In this document: positions 11,341 through 22,870 of the stretch, one piece after another
Layout: every line of letters starts with the position of its first letter
How positions within the stretch are numbered: position 1 is the first letter of the stretch
Source of the DNA: Callorhinus ursinus
Taxonomy: Eukaryota; Chordata; Mammalia; Carnivora; Otariidae
Direction of reading: 5' to 3'
NCBI RefSeq assembly: GCF_003265705.1
Contig: NW_020312775.1
Location: 2,826,800-2,890,799, forward strand
DNA length: 64,000 bases
Notes under the pieces: model-generated
Seen by the model: the letters and a program-made list of their open reading frames with translations, nothing else
Told to the model about the DNA's origin: nothing
Database searches by the model: none
Program-made: the position numbers and the translations under genes

Positions 11341-11725
11341 AAAGTTAAACTGATTCACTAAATGGCCCAGTGATTCTGTTCCTATGTATTTAAACCATAT
11401 GTCCACACAAAAACTTGTACACCAATATTCATAGCAGCATTAATCATAATATCCAAAAAACAGAAACAACCCAAATATCTATCAAAAGGTGAATGGATAT
11501 ACAAAATGTGATGTATTCATGCAATGAAATACTATTTGGCAATAAAAAGTAAAGTTCTGGTACATGCTACAATATAGATGAACCTTATAAATATGCTCAG
11601 TGAAAGAAATCAAAAACAAAATGGCACATATTGTACAATTTCACTTATATGAGTTGTCCATAATAAGCAAATTCATAGAGACAGAAAGTAAATTATTGGT
11701 CAACAGGGGCAGGGGTTAGGGGTGA
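11341..11725 (+). mobile_element. Ancient L1M 3' end
   Basis: Mammalian-wide L1 3' sequence: CATATGTCCACACAAAAACT, then ATTCATAGCAGCATTAATC, then GAATGGATATACAAAATGTG, then CATAGAGACAGAAAGTAAAT, in the standard order. More diverged than the L1 immediately upstream. Homology fades near 11725. Confidence 0.85.
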
Positions 11726-13054
11726 ATATTGAGTGGACCATGCTTCCCATGAGCCAGAATGTGCACTAAAGAATATAGCTGGGCATACAGCTATATTAGT
11801 CAGCATCCCACTCAAAGACATGTATCAGCCACAGTGTAATGAACCCAACAGAGAGATCTGTGCTGAATTTATTGCCAGAACCAGGATTTAAGGGGAATTA
11901 GAAGCAGTAAGCAAAAGGTGGGTTGCCTTTTCAAATAATAGTGTAATGGGAAGTCCCCACAGACTTCCCCAATGAAGCCACCAAATTGCTGCATAAACAA
12001 AGAGCCAGAGTCTGGGCATCTGTCCCACAGTGGGCACCAATTCCAGGTCCCAACTTAATAATCAAGAATATAGATTCTGTTTAGTCAGGTAATACTTTTT
12101 CAAACTTTTCACCCCCTGTTCTCCAACCAGAACCTGAGGGAAATAGAAGTAACCGATCAAGTTGTGGAAGAGGTGAAGCAGGAAGAATAGGTACAGGTCA
12201 TTCCATCTTTTCACTTTAAATTTTTGAACCTGATTCAGGACAAGATCTCTCTGTGTAGGAATACAGTTTAAATTAATTGTGAGATTTTTTTTATTCGGAT
12301 TGGACTGGACTTCTTAATATATATGAGTAAAACTATGTTAAAACCTGAAATTTACCACATAATTTAGGGGATCATCTGAAGAAATTGTCCAAGTATAGAT
12401 ATATTATTGAATGGGTCTGGAAGAATAGTGTAAGAAAAAATGCATTTTTGATGAATTTACCCCACTTATATCATTTTACTCAATAAATTATTCTACTGTT
12501 ATATATTTTTGAAATATTTCAAAAGTGTAAAAAATTATTTTTTGGAAAACTATAATGTACTAAACCTATTCAATTATTTTTGCTCCTTTTAAAATTTATT
12601 TAATCAATTGGGAAAATGGCATATCTATGGCAAAGCTTTTCTGTGGATATTCTAAACACTTTGAAGTAGATTTTACTGAATAAGTACTGTATCAATGTAT
12701 ATCAATTATATTTTTGAAGAAGTAATTTTCCCCCTTTATTGTGTTAGTAAAAATAAATAAAAGGTTATATATTAAAGATAGGGCTGTTTAGAAGCAAAAT
12801 TAGATGTGATCCATGGAGATTTGATCATAAGAATTTTATCTGGACTTATTCTAAATGAAAGTATCAAAAAGTTTTTTTAAACTGTCCTTTTTTCTTCAGA
12901 ATTCAATTCTATAGGGAGAAAATAACACACATATTGAATAATCTAGTTTATTTATGAAAGAGTCAAGATATCATGGATAGCATGTTCTCTGATCAAATGC
13001 CCGTGTAAATATTTACATATATAAAGTGTCTTACAAATTAATATATAATATTAA
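11726..13054. other. Unassigned intergenic DNA
   Basis: AT-rich sequence with no recognisable gene, splice-flanked open frame or repeat family. The GC-richer stretch at about 11760-12200 has a different texture and might be an old LTR relic, but I cannot match it to a family. Confidence 0.5.
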
Positions 13055-13205
13055 GGTTACTTTTTATGCTGTCTCCCTCTAATGGACTCTGAGCACCATT
13101 GGGACAGCACCTGTGATTTACTCATATCTTTATCCCCAGCACACTGCCTAGCCCCTGGCACATTATGTTTGCCACATAAACGATTTAAAATGAATAAATG
13201 GATGG
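13055..13205 (+). mobile_element. L2 3' end
   Basis: Classic L2 3' terminus: CTGTCTCCCTCTAATGGACT, then GGGACAGCACCTGTGATTTA, then TATCCCCAGCACACTGCCTA, then a CCTGGCACATTATG phrase and an AATGAATAAATGGATGG end. Confidence 0.8.
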
Positions 13206-13543
13206 TGGTAGATGGATGACTGAAATCATTCAGTGAATATTTCTGCTTGAAGGCAAGAGGCAGAGTTGGATAAATATCAGGAAAACACCATTTTAAGAAG
13301 GTCCCAAACCTTTAACTTACCCTGAAGTCAGTATTCCTATAGAAGTAAGAACCATGTTTCAATTATTATTGTGTCTACCTTCATATCTAGCATTGTGCTG
13401 TGAACATAGAAAATCCTCCATAATAGTCAATGCACTGGGTCAAACTCAATGATCCCTATGGCTTGTATCACTCTTCAAGTAGACTGCTCTGTAGGACACT
13501 AGCTTGAGTTCTTTTAGTGTTCACTGAGCTATGCACACCAGGA

Positions 13544-13574
13544 AGAAAAAACAAAACAAAACAAAACAAAACAA
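13544..13574. repeat. (AAAAC)n microsatellite
   Basis: About six AAAAC units after an A-run. It may be the tail of an unrecognised old retroelement, but no body is visible upstream. Confidence 0.85.
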
Positions 13575-14997
13575 TGTAAGCCAGTGTCATTGTGATCAGC
13601 AGTATTCAGGGTCCGAACATTTTCACATCTTGTACCTTTTTTCACTTCATATTCTATGCAGAGACTATAAATCACAGCCAAAATGTTTTTAATGTGAATA
13701 TTGTCAATTAAGTAAACCAGGTGCTTTCAGATTCCTCAATTATTCTAAAGCTACACAGCCTAGCCACAGAGGTTCAGACTGAGAAATAAATGGCAAGAAT
13801 TACACTCCTGAATTTGTCACTAAGTTATGGGGAGACAATCTTCTATTGTCTCTGTGCATCTACTTTTTAGCTCACAAAGTAGGGAAACACTGGTTTCTAC
13901 TGATTTCTTCATACATATATAAGAGGGTTTAACCAGTTTGGAAGCCAGATGCTAGATAATGACATAGGTTTTCACACATCACCTTTTTATTAGCCTGATT
14001 CTACATTGTTCTAAATGCTTCCCTTGTGGCCCAAAGTGTCCCATGAATACCCTTAGAGTAGTTTCCTCATCCTGAAGATTCTGGCTCAGTTTTTATGTTA
14101 TATAATTAGTGAATGATTTTTATTCAGCATTTATGGTTGTCATTCTTGGACCAATACAAACCTGAGGGAAGTTTTTTGGGAGAAATTTATGCAGTGATAT
14201 TTAAAAGGAACAGAATCTAGTGATGAAGCTAGACCCCTGATTAAATCCTACTAATCAGAGGGATCTTGAGGGCCATTACATTTTCTGAACCTTTTTCAGT
14301 AATGATATGACAGTCCCCCAAACCACTTATATGAGAAATATTAAAATTAAAATTGAATATGAGTTTTGGCTGAATGGCAGTGACTCTCTATTCCTGCTCC
14401 TGCCCTACATCTAAAGTCCAGGCTGGAAGAACTAGGATGTGTTTGTGATAGTATAAATTCTTTCTTCCATCCCCTTTGGAATGCATCATTACACTCTGCA
14501 GAGTTGAAAGAAATGAGACTAATAGTATTTTTATAGTGTATCTTTTCATTGTGCAAGATTTTCACATCTGACAAAAACAGATTTAAATGTTGCCATTTGA
14601 AGATAATGAACCAAAATTAGTTCTCCAGTAATCACAAGTGGCACTTGGGGGACAGATTTGGCACTATAAAACATTATGTATTCCTTTTAATTTAACTACA
14701 ATGATGTATTTAGTTGTTATCTGGAATTGTGTTAAATACAAAGAGGTGTATGTCTCTCTGCACATTCAGACCATTTGGTATTGGGCTCTTGTTAAAGTTA
14801 ACAAACTGATGAAAAGGACTGTACTTTGATATCCTGGCATCTCAGGTTTTGCAGTTTAAACCTAGCTTATGCTCCATGTGAATAGAGTTCCTTTTTCTCT
14901 AATAGCTCACATTCTGGAAGACTAGGGCTCAGATGCATTACTCCTTTTTTGGTTCTTAGCAGAGCAGGGCAAATATTATAGACCATTCAATATATAA

Positions 14998-15060
14998 GGA
15001 TAGATGGATGACAGATAGATGATAGATAGATGATAGATGGATAGATAGATGATAAATAGA
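14998..15060. repeat. (GATA)n-like microsatellite
   Basis: Imperfect GATAGAT/GATGATA array of about 60 bp, running directly into AT-rich palindromic DNA. Probably length-variable. Confidence 0.9.
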
Positions 15061-15075
15061 ATAAATATATATTTA

Positions 15076-15117
15076 AAATATATTTTATTTTATTTATTTT
15101 ATAAATAAAATATATTT
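15076..15117. repeat. AT-rich perfect inverted repeat
   Basis: Arms of 15 bp (AAATATATTTTATTT at 15076-15090 and its exact reverse complement at 15103-15117) around a 12-nt loop. It can extrude as a hairpin. Made only of A and T, so it is more likely slippage than a regulatory site. Confidence 0.85.
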
Positions 15118-15267
15118 AAAATATATTTATAAATATTTAAACATAATCCATTGAAGCCACTCAAATATAAAGCCTTCTCACATTTCTGATCGAGGAAAGT
15201 TTAAATATGGTGCTTTAAAGAATGCCAATAACCAATTACTATTCATAGCACCTTTCAGTAAATCTCA

Positions 15268-18047
15268 GTGTATATATCACTTCTTTATGCATTCATCAGT
15301 CAATGAACACATTGTGCTTTCCATAGTTTGACTATTGTAGATAATGCTGCTATAAACATCAGTGCATGTATCTCTTTGGATTAGTATGTTTGTATTCTTT
15401 GGGTAAATATCCAAGAGTATAATTGCTGGATAGTAAGGTAGATATATTTTTAACTTTTTGAGGAAGCTACATACTGTTTTCCAGAGTAACTGCACCAGTT
15501 TGCATTCCCACCAAGGGTGCAGGAGGGTTCTACTTTCTCCACATCCTCACCAACACTAGTTTATTTTGCATTATTGATTTCAGCTGTTCTGATGGGTGTG
15601 ATGTGAAGTCTCATTGTAGTTTTGACTTGTATTTTCCTGATGGTGAGAGATGCTGAGCATTTTTCATGTGTCATCTGGCCATCTGGATGTCTTCTTTGGA
15701 AAAATGTCTACTCATGTCTTCTGCCCAGGTTTTAATTGGATTATTATTTTTTTTTTTTAGGTATTGAGTTTTTAAGTTCTTTATATATTTTGGATACTAA
15801 CCCCTTATCAGATATATCATTTGTAAATATCTTCTCCATGCCATAGGTTGCCTTTTAGTTTTGTTGATTGTTTCCTTCACCGGGCAGAAGCTTTTTATCT
15901 TGATGAAATTCCAATAGTTAATTTTTGCTTTTCTTTCCCTTGCCCAGGCAGACATACCTAGTAAGAAAAAAAAAAAGTTACTATGGCTGATGTCCAAGAG
16001 GTTATTGTATGTGTTCTCCCCTAGGATTTTAATGATTTCGTGTCTCACAATTAGGTCATTTTGAATTTATTTTTGTGTATGGTGTAAGAAAATGGTCCCA
16101 TTTCATTCTTTTTTTTTAAAGATTTTTATTTATTTATTGAGAGACAGAGAGAGAATGGTAGAGAGAGAGCATGAGAAGGAGGAAGGTCAGAGGGAGAAGC
16201 AGACTGCCTGCTGAGCAGGGAGCCTGATGCGGGACTCGATCCTGGGACTCCAGGATCATTACCTGAGCCGAAGGCAGTCGCTTAACCAACTGAGCCAACC
16301 AGGCACCCCCATTTCATTCTTTTATATGTTCCTCTCCAGTTTTCCCAACACCATTTGTTGAAGAGACTGTATTTTTCCCATTGGGTATTCTTTCCTGCTT
16401 TGTCAAAGACTAGTTGACCATATAGTTGTGAGTTCATTTCTGGGTTTTCTATTCTGTTCTATTGATCTATGTGTGTATTTCTGTGCCACTACTATATTGT
16501 CTTGATCACTACAGCCTGGCAATATATCTTGAAGTCTGGAATTATGATACCTCTAAATTTGTTTTTCTTTTTCAAGATTGCTTTGACTATTCAGGATCTT
16601 TTGTGGTTCCATACAAATTTAGTATTGTTTGTTCTAGCTCTCTAATAAATGCTGGGTGTATTTTGATGAGCATTGCTTTAAATGTGTAGATTGTTTTGGG
16701 TAGCATAGACATTTTAACAATATTTGTTCTTCCAATCCATGAGAATGGAATGTCTTTCCATTTCTTTGTGTCCTCTTCAAGTTCTTTCATCAGTGTTTTA
16801 TAGTTTTCAGAGTACAGTCTTTCAATTCTTTGGTTCAGTTTATTCCCAGGTATCTTATGGTTATTGGTACAATTGCAAATGGGATAGATTCCATGATTTC
16901 TCTCTCTGCTTCTTCATTATTGGTATATAGGAATGGAACAGATTTCTGTAACATTGATTTTTTATCCTGTAACTTTACTGAATTCATTTATCGGTTTTAA
17001 CAATTTTTTGGTGGAGTCTTTCAAGTATTATATATAGAGTATCATGTCATCTGCAAATAGCGAATGTTTGACTTCTTCCTTGCTGATTTTAATGTCTTTT
17101 AATTCTTTTTTGTTGTCTGCTTGCTGTGGCTAGGACTTCCAATAGTATGTTAAATAACAGCTGTGAGAGTGGACATTCCTGTCTTGTTCTTCATTATAAA
17201 GGAAAAGCTTTGTTTTTCTCCATTAAGGATGATATTAATTATGGGTTTTTCATATGTGGCCTTCATTATGTTGAAGTATGTTCCTCCTCAATCTACTTTG
17301 TTAAGGGTTTTTGTCATGAAAGGATGTTGTACTTTGTCAAATGCTTTTTCTGCATCTATTGAAAGGATCGTATGGTTATCTTTTCTTTTATTAATGCTGT
17401 GTGTCACGTTGATTGATTTGCAAATATTGAACTACACTTGCAACCCAAGAATAAATCCCACTTCAGCTTGGTGAGTGATTCTTTTAATGTTTTGTTGGAT
17501 TTGGTTTGCTAGTATTTTATTGAGAACTTTTGCATCCATGTTCATCAGGGATATTGGCCTGTAGTTCTCTTTTTTAGTGGGGTCTTTATCTGGTTTTGGA
17601 ATCAGGGTAATGCTGGCCTAATAGAATGAATTTGGCAGTTTTCCTTCCATTTCTATGTTTTGGAATAGTTGGAGATAAATAGATATTAACTTTTTTTTAA
17701 TGTTTGGTAGAATTTACCTGTGCAGCCATCTGTCCTTGGACTTCTGTTTGTTGGGAGATTTTTGATTACTGATTCGATTTCTTTGCTGGTTATTGGTCTG
17801 TTCAAGTTTTTTATTTCTTCTCTTTCAGTTTTGGTAGTTTATATGTTTCTAGGAATATATCCATTTCATCCAGGTTTTCTGATTTTTTGGCATATAGTTT
17901 TTCATAATATTCTCTTATAATTGCTTGTATTTCTGTGATATTGATTATAATTTCTTTTCTCTTATTTGTGGTTTTATTTATTTGGGTCCTTTCCTTTTCT
18001 TTTTGATGTTTGGCTAGAGGTTTATAAATTTTATCATTTTTTTTCAA
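15268..18047 (-). mobile_element. LINE-1, long antisense ORF2 segment
   Basis: Antisense L1 from the ORF2 C-terminus (left) back through the reverse transcriptase to the endonuclease-RT linker (right). One SINE at 16110-16307 interrupts it. It has no 3' UTR or poly(A) at its left end: homology starts abruptly at GTATATATCACTTCTTTATG, the region where other copies carry microsatellites. Reading frames are broken throughout; short pieces such as KELEEDTKKWKDIPFSWIGR (16784-16725) are ORF2 relics. Confidence 0.92.
16110..16307 (-). mobile_element. CAN-SINE inserted in L1
   Basis: Full-length antisense copy, T-run tail at left, GA-rich middle, head at right. Perfect 13-bp duplication CCCATTTCATTCT at 16097-16109 and 16308-16320. 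Confidence 0.97.
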
Positions 18048-18084
18048 AAAAAAAAGTCAAGGAAAAATCCCCCCCCCAAAGTCT

Positions 18085-18222
18085 TCACAGAGAGCCTGAC
18101 CCTGGTGACACCTTTATATGAGACATCTAGCCTCCAGAACTATAACCAATAAATTTCTGTTCATTTGAGCTACCTAGTTTGTGGAAATTTATTATTACAA
18201 CTGACAGAAATTAATACACCAA
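18085..18222 (+). mobile_element. MLT1-like LTR, 3' part
   Basis: The 3' half of a mammalian MaLR (ERVL-related) solo LTR: CTGGTGACACCTTTATATGA, then TCTAGCCTCCAGAACTATAA, an AATAAA polyadenylation signal, a GTTCATTTGAGCTACC stretch, ending AATTAATACACC. Ancient, non-coding, 5' part lost or unrecognisable. Confidence 0.75.
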
Positions 18223-20503
18223 TCAGGCAGATTTGAGACCACATTTCTTAAACCAACATGACTCTTCCACAAAAAATTAAGAAATTGAAATTTTAGTTCT
18301 CAAGTGATGACACAGAGAAACAAATGCTAACCTTCATTGAAGAAACACATCCTAAATAAAAGCTTTAATTATTTAGTACAGATGAAGTTGCATGGAACAT
18401 GAATATAACATTAAAAGTTACTAAACGTATGACCAACACATGTTATTTCAAATACATGCATGGAAAAGCCACTAAACTATAGATTAAACAGTAGATTTTA
18501 AGGAAACAGTATGAGAAGTTCACTGATATGGCTTCTGAGTAGACATTTTGACTAACTTTCAAGAGACTTCCACTTGTGTAGTTTTGGTCTAGTATTATAG
18601 AAGAATATACACACTCTGAAAGTCTATTAACATTCTTTTTCCCAGCTACATATCTGTGTGAGCCAATTTTTTCCATATTCTTCCACTACCATAACACAGT
18701 GCAGTGTGTTGAATGTAGAAGTGGATCATAATATCCAGCTGTGTTTAGTAACCCAGGTATTAAAGAGATTTGTAAAAGTGGAAAACCATGGTATGTTGTA
18801 TATTACAATTTTTGTAAAATATAGTTATAAAATGTTAATTTAATATATAATGGATTTATTATTATATTTAAATTAAAAATTAACAAATAATTTTTAAATG
18901 TTCTCAGATTTCACTTCTAGTACAGTAAAAATCTATAAATATAACTCAGGTTAAACAGAAGCCCTTTGAGGTCCTCAATAATTTTTTGAGTGTAAAGGTA
19001 TCCTAAAGCCCTTCAGGACTGCTGATTAAATAAAACTTAGAGCAAAATACAGCTGGATAATAAGTACCTAGGAATGTATTTTATTACTATTTATTTTTAA
19101 ACTTTATATTTGAAAATAAACATAAATTCACAAAAAGTTGCAAAGATAGTACAAAGCGGTCCCATGTACTCTTTAATCAGTTTCCCATAGTTATATCTTA
19201 TGAAACCAGGAAATAGGCATGAGTAGATTCATGTAACTACCATTGCAAACAAGATACAGACTATTTTACCACCATAAAAATCTCGCTGATGTTGTATCTC
19301 ATTGTGGGCATTCTAAATAACTTCCAATTGTTGAACTTATTTCCTTGCTATTTTATACATTATTTTGGAAAAATAGTTGATTAAGAAACTTGAATATTAT
19401 AAAAATTTTAATCATATTTCATAGTATCTTAAAAATGGAAGAAATCTGGGTTATATGTAAAGACATGAATGTCTTAAGGTTTAATAAAATGACACTGCAT
19501 TGAAATTCAGCCTTATGTATACCATGGATTAAAGTTTTGAATGAAATGTTAGGCTGGGGATATTATGATGCCTTGATTTTAAATGACAGGGAAAAATAAA
19601 AGCCAAACAGGATTTCAATAGAAGAAGTTATCTGTGGTCCAGTTTAACATATTGCACTTTGGATTCAAAATGTGTGTCACAAACCACATATGGCATATTA
19701 AATCTCCCTTTCAGAGATTTCAGAGATTTAGCTGCCTTTCCTTCCATTCCAAGTATTCCATAAAATCTTTCACAAATGCAAACATTCTCAGCCAGCCTCC
19801 AATAAATTACTTTCAGTGTTAAGAAACACACTTTTTAAGAAAGTCCATTTCATTTGCTAAATTGTTTTTGCTGTTTTTCCAGATATTGATTTAAAAATTT
19901 GTTTCCCTAATGTATTCACTCTTTGATAGATGCTTCTCTTTTCTTGACTCAGAGTAAGAAATCCCTCTTCTTATGAATCAAATATTTTTAGTAAGTTTTA
20001 AATCCTATCATTAAAGTGACTTCTTTAGGCTAAAAAATTTGTGTATCAACTATCCTCATGTATCAGACCCTTAACCTTTGTAGTTGGAAAAATGCCAGCT
20101 CATTAACGCACCTTTTAAATAGTATCCACAATAAAGCACAATATTTTAGGTTTGGTCTAATTTAAGCAGAACACATCAAATAAAGTGTATAATATGGGAT
20201 CACCAAGCATCGAATTGTCCTAAAGGTACTAATATAAATAAATAAATCTCTAATTTTCAGACTGAATTATAACAGAAAAAAGTGTCTTAGTAGCACAGAG
20301 AGAAATAATTATAACCAGAGAAAATTTTCTTTACAGAATAAAGAGCTGAAATTTTGCAGAGGTATTACATTCATACTTGGATTTCCATTGTGCCAATATT
20401 GAATTAGTTCTTCCTGGTGAAAAATGCAAAAAGCAAATATATTTTCTTTCTGTAAAGCCAAATTTATTTTCAATTTCTCACTTCCTTGACTATAATGTTG
20501 CAT
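18223..20503. other. Quiet intergenic DNA, one old L1-like fragment
   Basis: AT-rich with no recognised gene. Around 19120-19330 it resembles an ancient antisense L1 3' region (AAAAGTTGCAAAGATAGTAC, CAGTTTCCCATAGTTATATC, AGATTCATGTAACTACCATT), at about 50 percent confidence. The rest shows no repeat I can name. Confidence 0.5.
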
Positions 20504-20890
20504 TGTTAAAAGCAAGACAACAGGCCCAAAATGGAACCACTTATGCTAAGCCCCACATCACTAAACCGAGCCATAATTAATTATAACTTAGTCTGTCCCA
20601 GAAATGGAATCTTAAACCAGTCAGTCAGGAATAGCCAGATCATCACTGATTAAGTAACTTATCTGATAGACCACTGTCATACCCTAAAGGAAAATGACTT
20701 TGCAATAACCGACCCACCTTTTTGCCTAGTATAATTTATTAGATCCTGCTCCCTTCTGTCTATAAAAGTATTTCATTTTGTACATATTCTCAGAGCTCCT
20801 TTCTACCTGCTAGATTGGATGCTGCCCAATTCAAATAAATTTTTGCTCAAAGCTCTTAAAATTTTTAATATCTCAGTTTACTTTTTAACA
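20504..20890 (+). mobile_element. Solo LTR of an endogenous retrovirus
   Basis: 387-bp block starting TGTTAAAAGC and ending TTTTTAACA, the TG...CA ends of an LTR. TATAAAAG lies at 20761-20768 and AATAAA at 20834-20839, correctly ordered for a U3-R-U5 layout. Neighbouring bases GCAT (left) and GTAT (right) could be a 4-bp duplication with one change. No internal retroviral sequence flanks it, so it is a solo LTR. The family name is uncertain; the phrase GGATGCTGCCCAATTCA recurs in mammalian LTRs as I recall them. Confidence 0.75.
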
Positions 20891-22279
20891 GTATATACCT
20901 CTAGAGCAACTCAACTTATTTATTTTATTCCCATCTTCTTATAGCTCACTTGAGTCCATACTATGGCACTGAAAAACATTGTTTTGATGACTTATTTTAG
21001 AAGAAATAGTGGAAGACTTTGCAGGTTGTAAAAAATCTGACAAGATGAGTTGGTAAGCCCTGGGGATCACAACAAAAATCACAACTCTGGCTCTATCTTA
21101 ACCAGCATGCTAAACAATCTGAGAGGTATTCAGATATAAATTGGACCTATTCTTTTGTGGAGAACTTAATTCCATGTGCTGTAATTTTATAGTTAGAAGA
21201 AATCTGGAAAGATCATCTAGTTCATTCCCATAGATTTCATATAGATGGTCTGCTAACTGTACCAAGGTAGAAGAACATTTATTTTATTATCTTTTCACAG
21301 ATTCCAAGAAATTTGGCCTGAAACACTTTAAGCCTTAATTTAAGACAATTTCCACTCAGCCTTTTGTGAAGAATAAAGAGTTCAGTGCTCTTAAAAAAAA
21401 TAAAGAAAGAAACAAAAGAAACAGATTCTGGGAAAATGGCGGTGCTGGTGGTAGCACAGTTTTGGACCTTCCTGAATCCCACAGACAAACTCCCAAATTA
21501 CCAATAAGGGAGAACATAGAAAATATAGTTCCCAGAGGTTCTTCCTAAGTAATCTGTGGAGAATAAGTTTCAGACATCTGAAATGACCAATGAGACAGTA
21601 ATATAAGCCTGGTACTGAGAACTAAATATATAGCTATATGCAAAACTAAGACTAAATGAGAGTTAAAGGGAGCAATTATAGTAAAATATGGCTATATGAT
21701 CTGACAATGTAGATAGAGAACAACCTTAAAAAATAGAAGATTACAGAAAACATATGCAAGTTTTCCCACTTACTTTTCAGTAATCAGTACTAGTAAATAA
21801 TATTGTTTTTCTGAGACTGTTTCATGTGTGTTTTGGGGTAAAGCAAATGAGCAATTATGGATTCTTATATTTATATCATTCCATGTGTCTTTGAGAACCA
21901 GATTTTTGGTGTGGAAGAAAGCAGTTATATATTTAATATGAAAAAGATTAAGTAAAATGTCTAGTCCTGAATTGAAACTCGGGAAATTCAAAGTATGAAT
22001 TATGAACTCAAGAAAAAAAAAACTGTTACTTGAAGAGGATGGGGAGCTAATTCATTAACTTGAAGTCTAGCCAAATAAAAATAAAAATTTACAAAATAAT
22101 AACTCTTCCTGCCATTTATATATGTTCTGTGCCACTGGCTAACCCATATTATATCAAGGAAAATATCTTTATGTAAAACTATTCCAGCTAAAAAATAAAA
22201 CAAAATGATAGATTATCACCATTTTGTAATCCACAATTAAAGAATGAAATCAAATATTATTATAACTACTCTTAAAAAT
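20891..22279. other. Unassigned intergenic DNA
   Basis: No gene recognised. A stretch near 21190-21240 has a MIR-like phrase (AAAGATCATCTAGTTCATTC). The GC-richer patch at 21420-21560 (GGGAAAATGGCGGTGCTGGT) could be an old L1 5' end, unproven. Confidence 0.45.
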
Positions 22280-22870
22280 CTCACATAACCTTCTATAGCT
22301 TTGGCAAAAGGATCAAAACTAAATCTGATGAAGCCTCTGGATCCAGCTGTCTATTTGCAGAAACACAAAGATCAGAGGAACAATTTGAACTGTTCTGTGA
22401 AAGTTCAAACTGTTGAACAAAACTGTTCAGCAAAATCCAGGTTAAATGACCTAGGTCTTTCAGCAGACAAATTGTAAGGAGAAGAAAGAGATGGAGGGAA
22501 AATTTAGTGATATAACCATGAAGAAATACAAGCCAGATACTTCTAAAAGTGAAGATTGCGGTTACTTTTGGAAGGAAGAAGGAAGCTCTGGTTTGAAAGG
22601 GGCACATAGAAATGCTTCTGGGGTGGCTGACAATGTTCTATTTCTTGATCTGGGTGGTGGTTACAAGGGTGTTTTCCTCATAATAAGGTAAGCTATACAG
22701 GTGCCTGGCTGGCACAGTTGGTAGAGCATATGACAATCTCAGGGTTGTGAGTTCAAGCCTAATGTTGGGCATGGAGCCTACTTTAAAAAAAAAAAAAAAG
22801 ATAAGGTAAGCTATAAATTTGTTTTGTGTAGTTTTTTTCATCCATGTTTTATTTTCACCAAAAAAAGTGA
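22280..22870 (+). mobile_element. Ancient L1M 3' UTR, split by a short SINE
   Basis: Plus-strand L1M 3' UTR: the tell-tale order is GCTTCTGGGGTGGCTGACAA, TGTTCTATTTCTTGATCTGG, GTGGTGGTTACAAGGGTGTT, then TAAGCTATAAATTTG after the SINE and a weak tail near 22860. The left edge is approximate. Confidence 0.75.
22698..22800 (+). mobile_element. Short-form CAN-SINE
   Basis: 103-bp plus-strand SINE with tRNA-like head (GTGCCTGGCTGGCACAGTTG), B-box-like GTTGTGAGTTCAAGCC, no CT-rich middle, and a 15-A tail. Perfect 15-bp duplication ATAAGGTAAGCTATA at 22683-22697 and 22801-22815. It is about half the length of its relatives and a distinct sub-type. Confidence 0.95.

Larger units (their letters stand above)
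13206..15267. other. Unassigned DNA with simple repeats
   Basis: No gene or clear transposon. Part of 13735-13890 is reminiscent of MIR (TTGTCTCTGTGCATCTAC) but too weak to call. It holds an (AAAAC)n run at 13544-13574 and the GATA and AT-rich elements at 14998-15135. The two short open frames near 14350 and 14640 show no protein similarity that I recognise. Confidence 0.5.

Noticed and set aside
14638..14829. 63-residue frame near 14.6 kb
   Set aside because: No similarity that I recognise, no supporting exon structure; consistent with chance.
22698..22770. tRNA gene
   Set aside because: tRNA-like boxes belong to the head of a CAN-SINE with target-site duplications and a poly(A) tail; the same holds for every other SINE head in the window.
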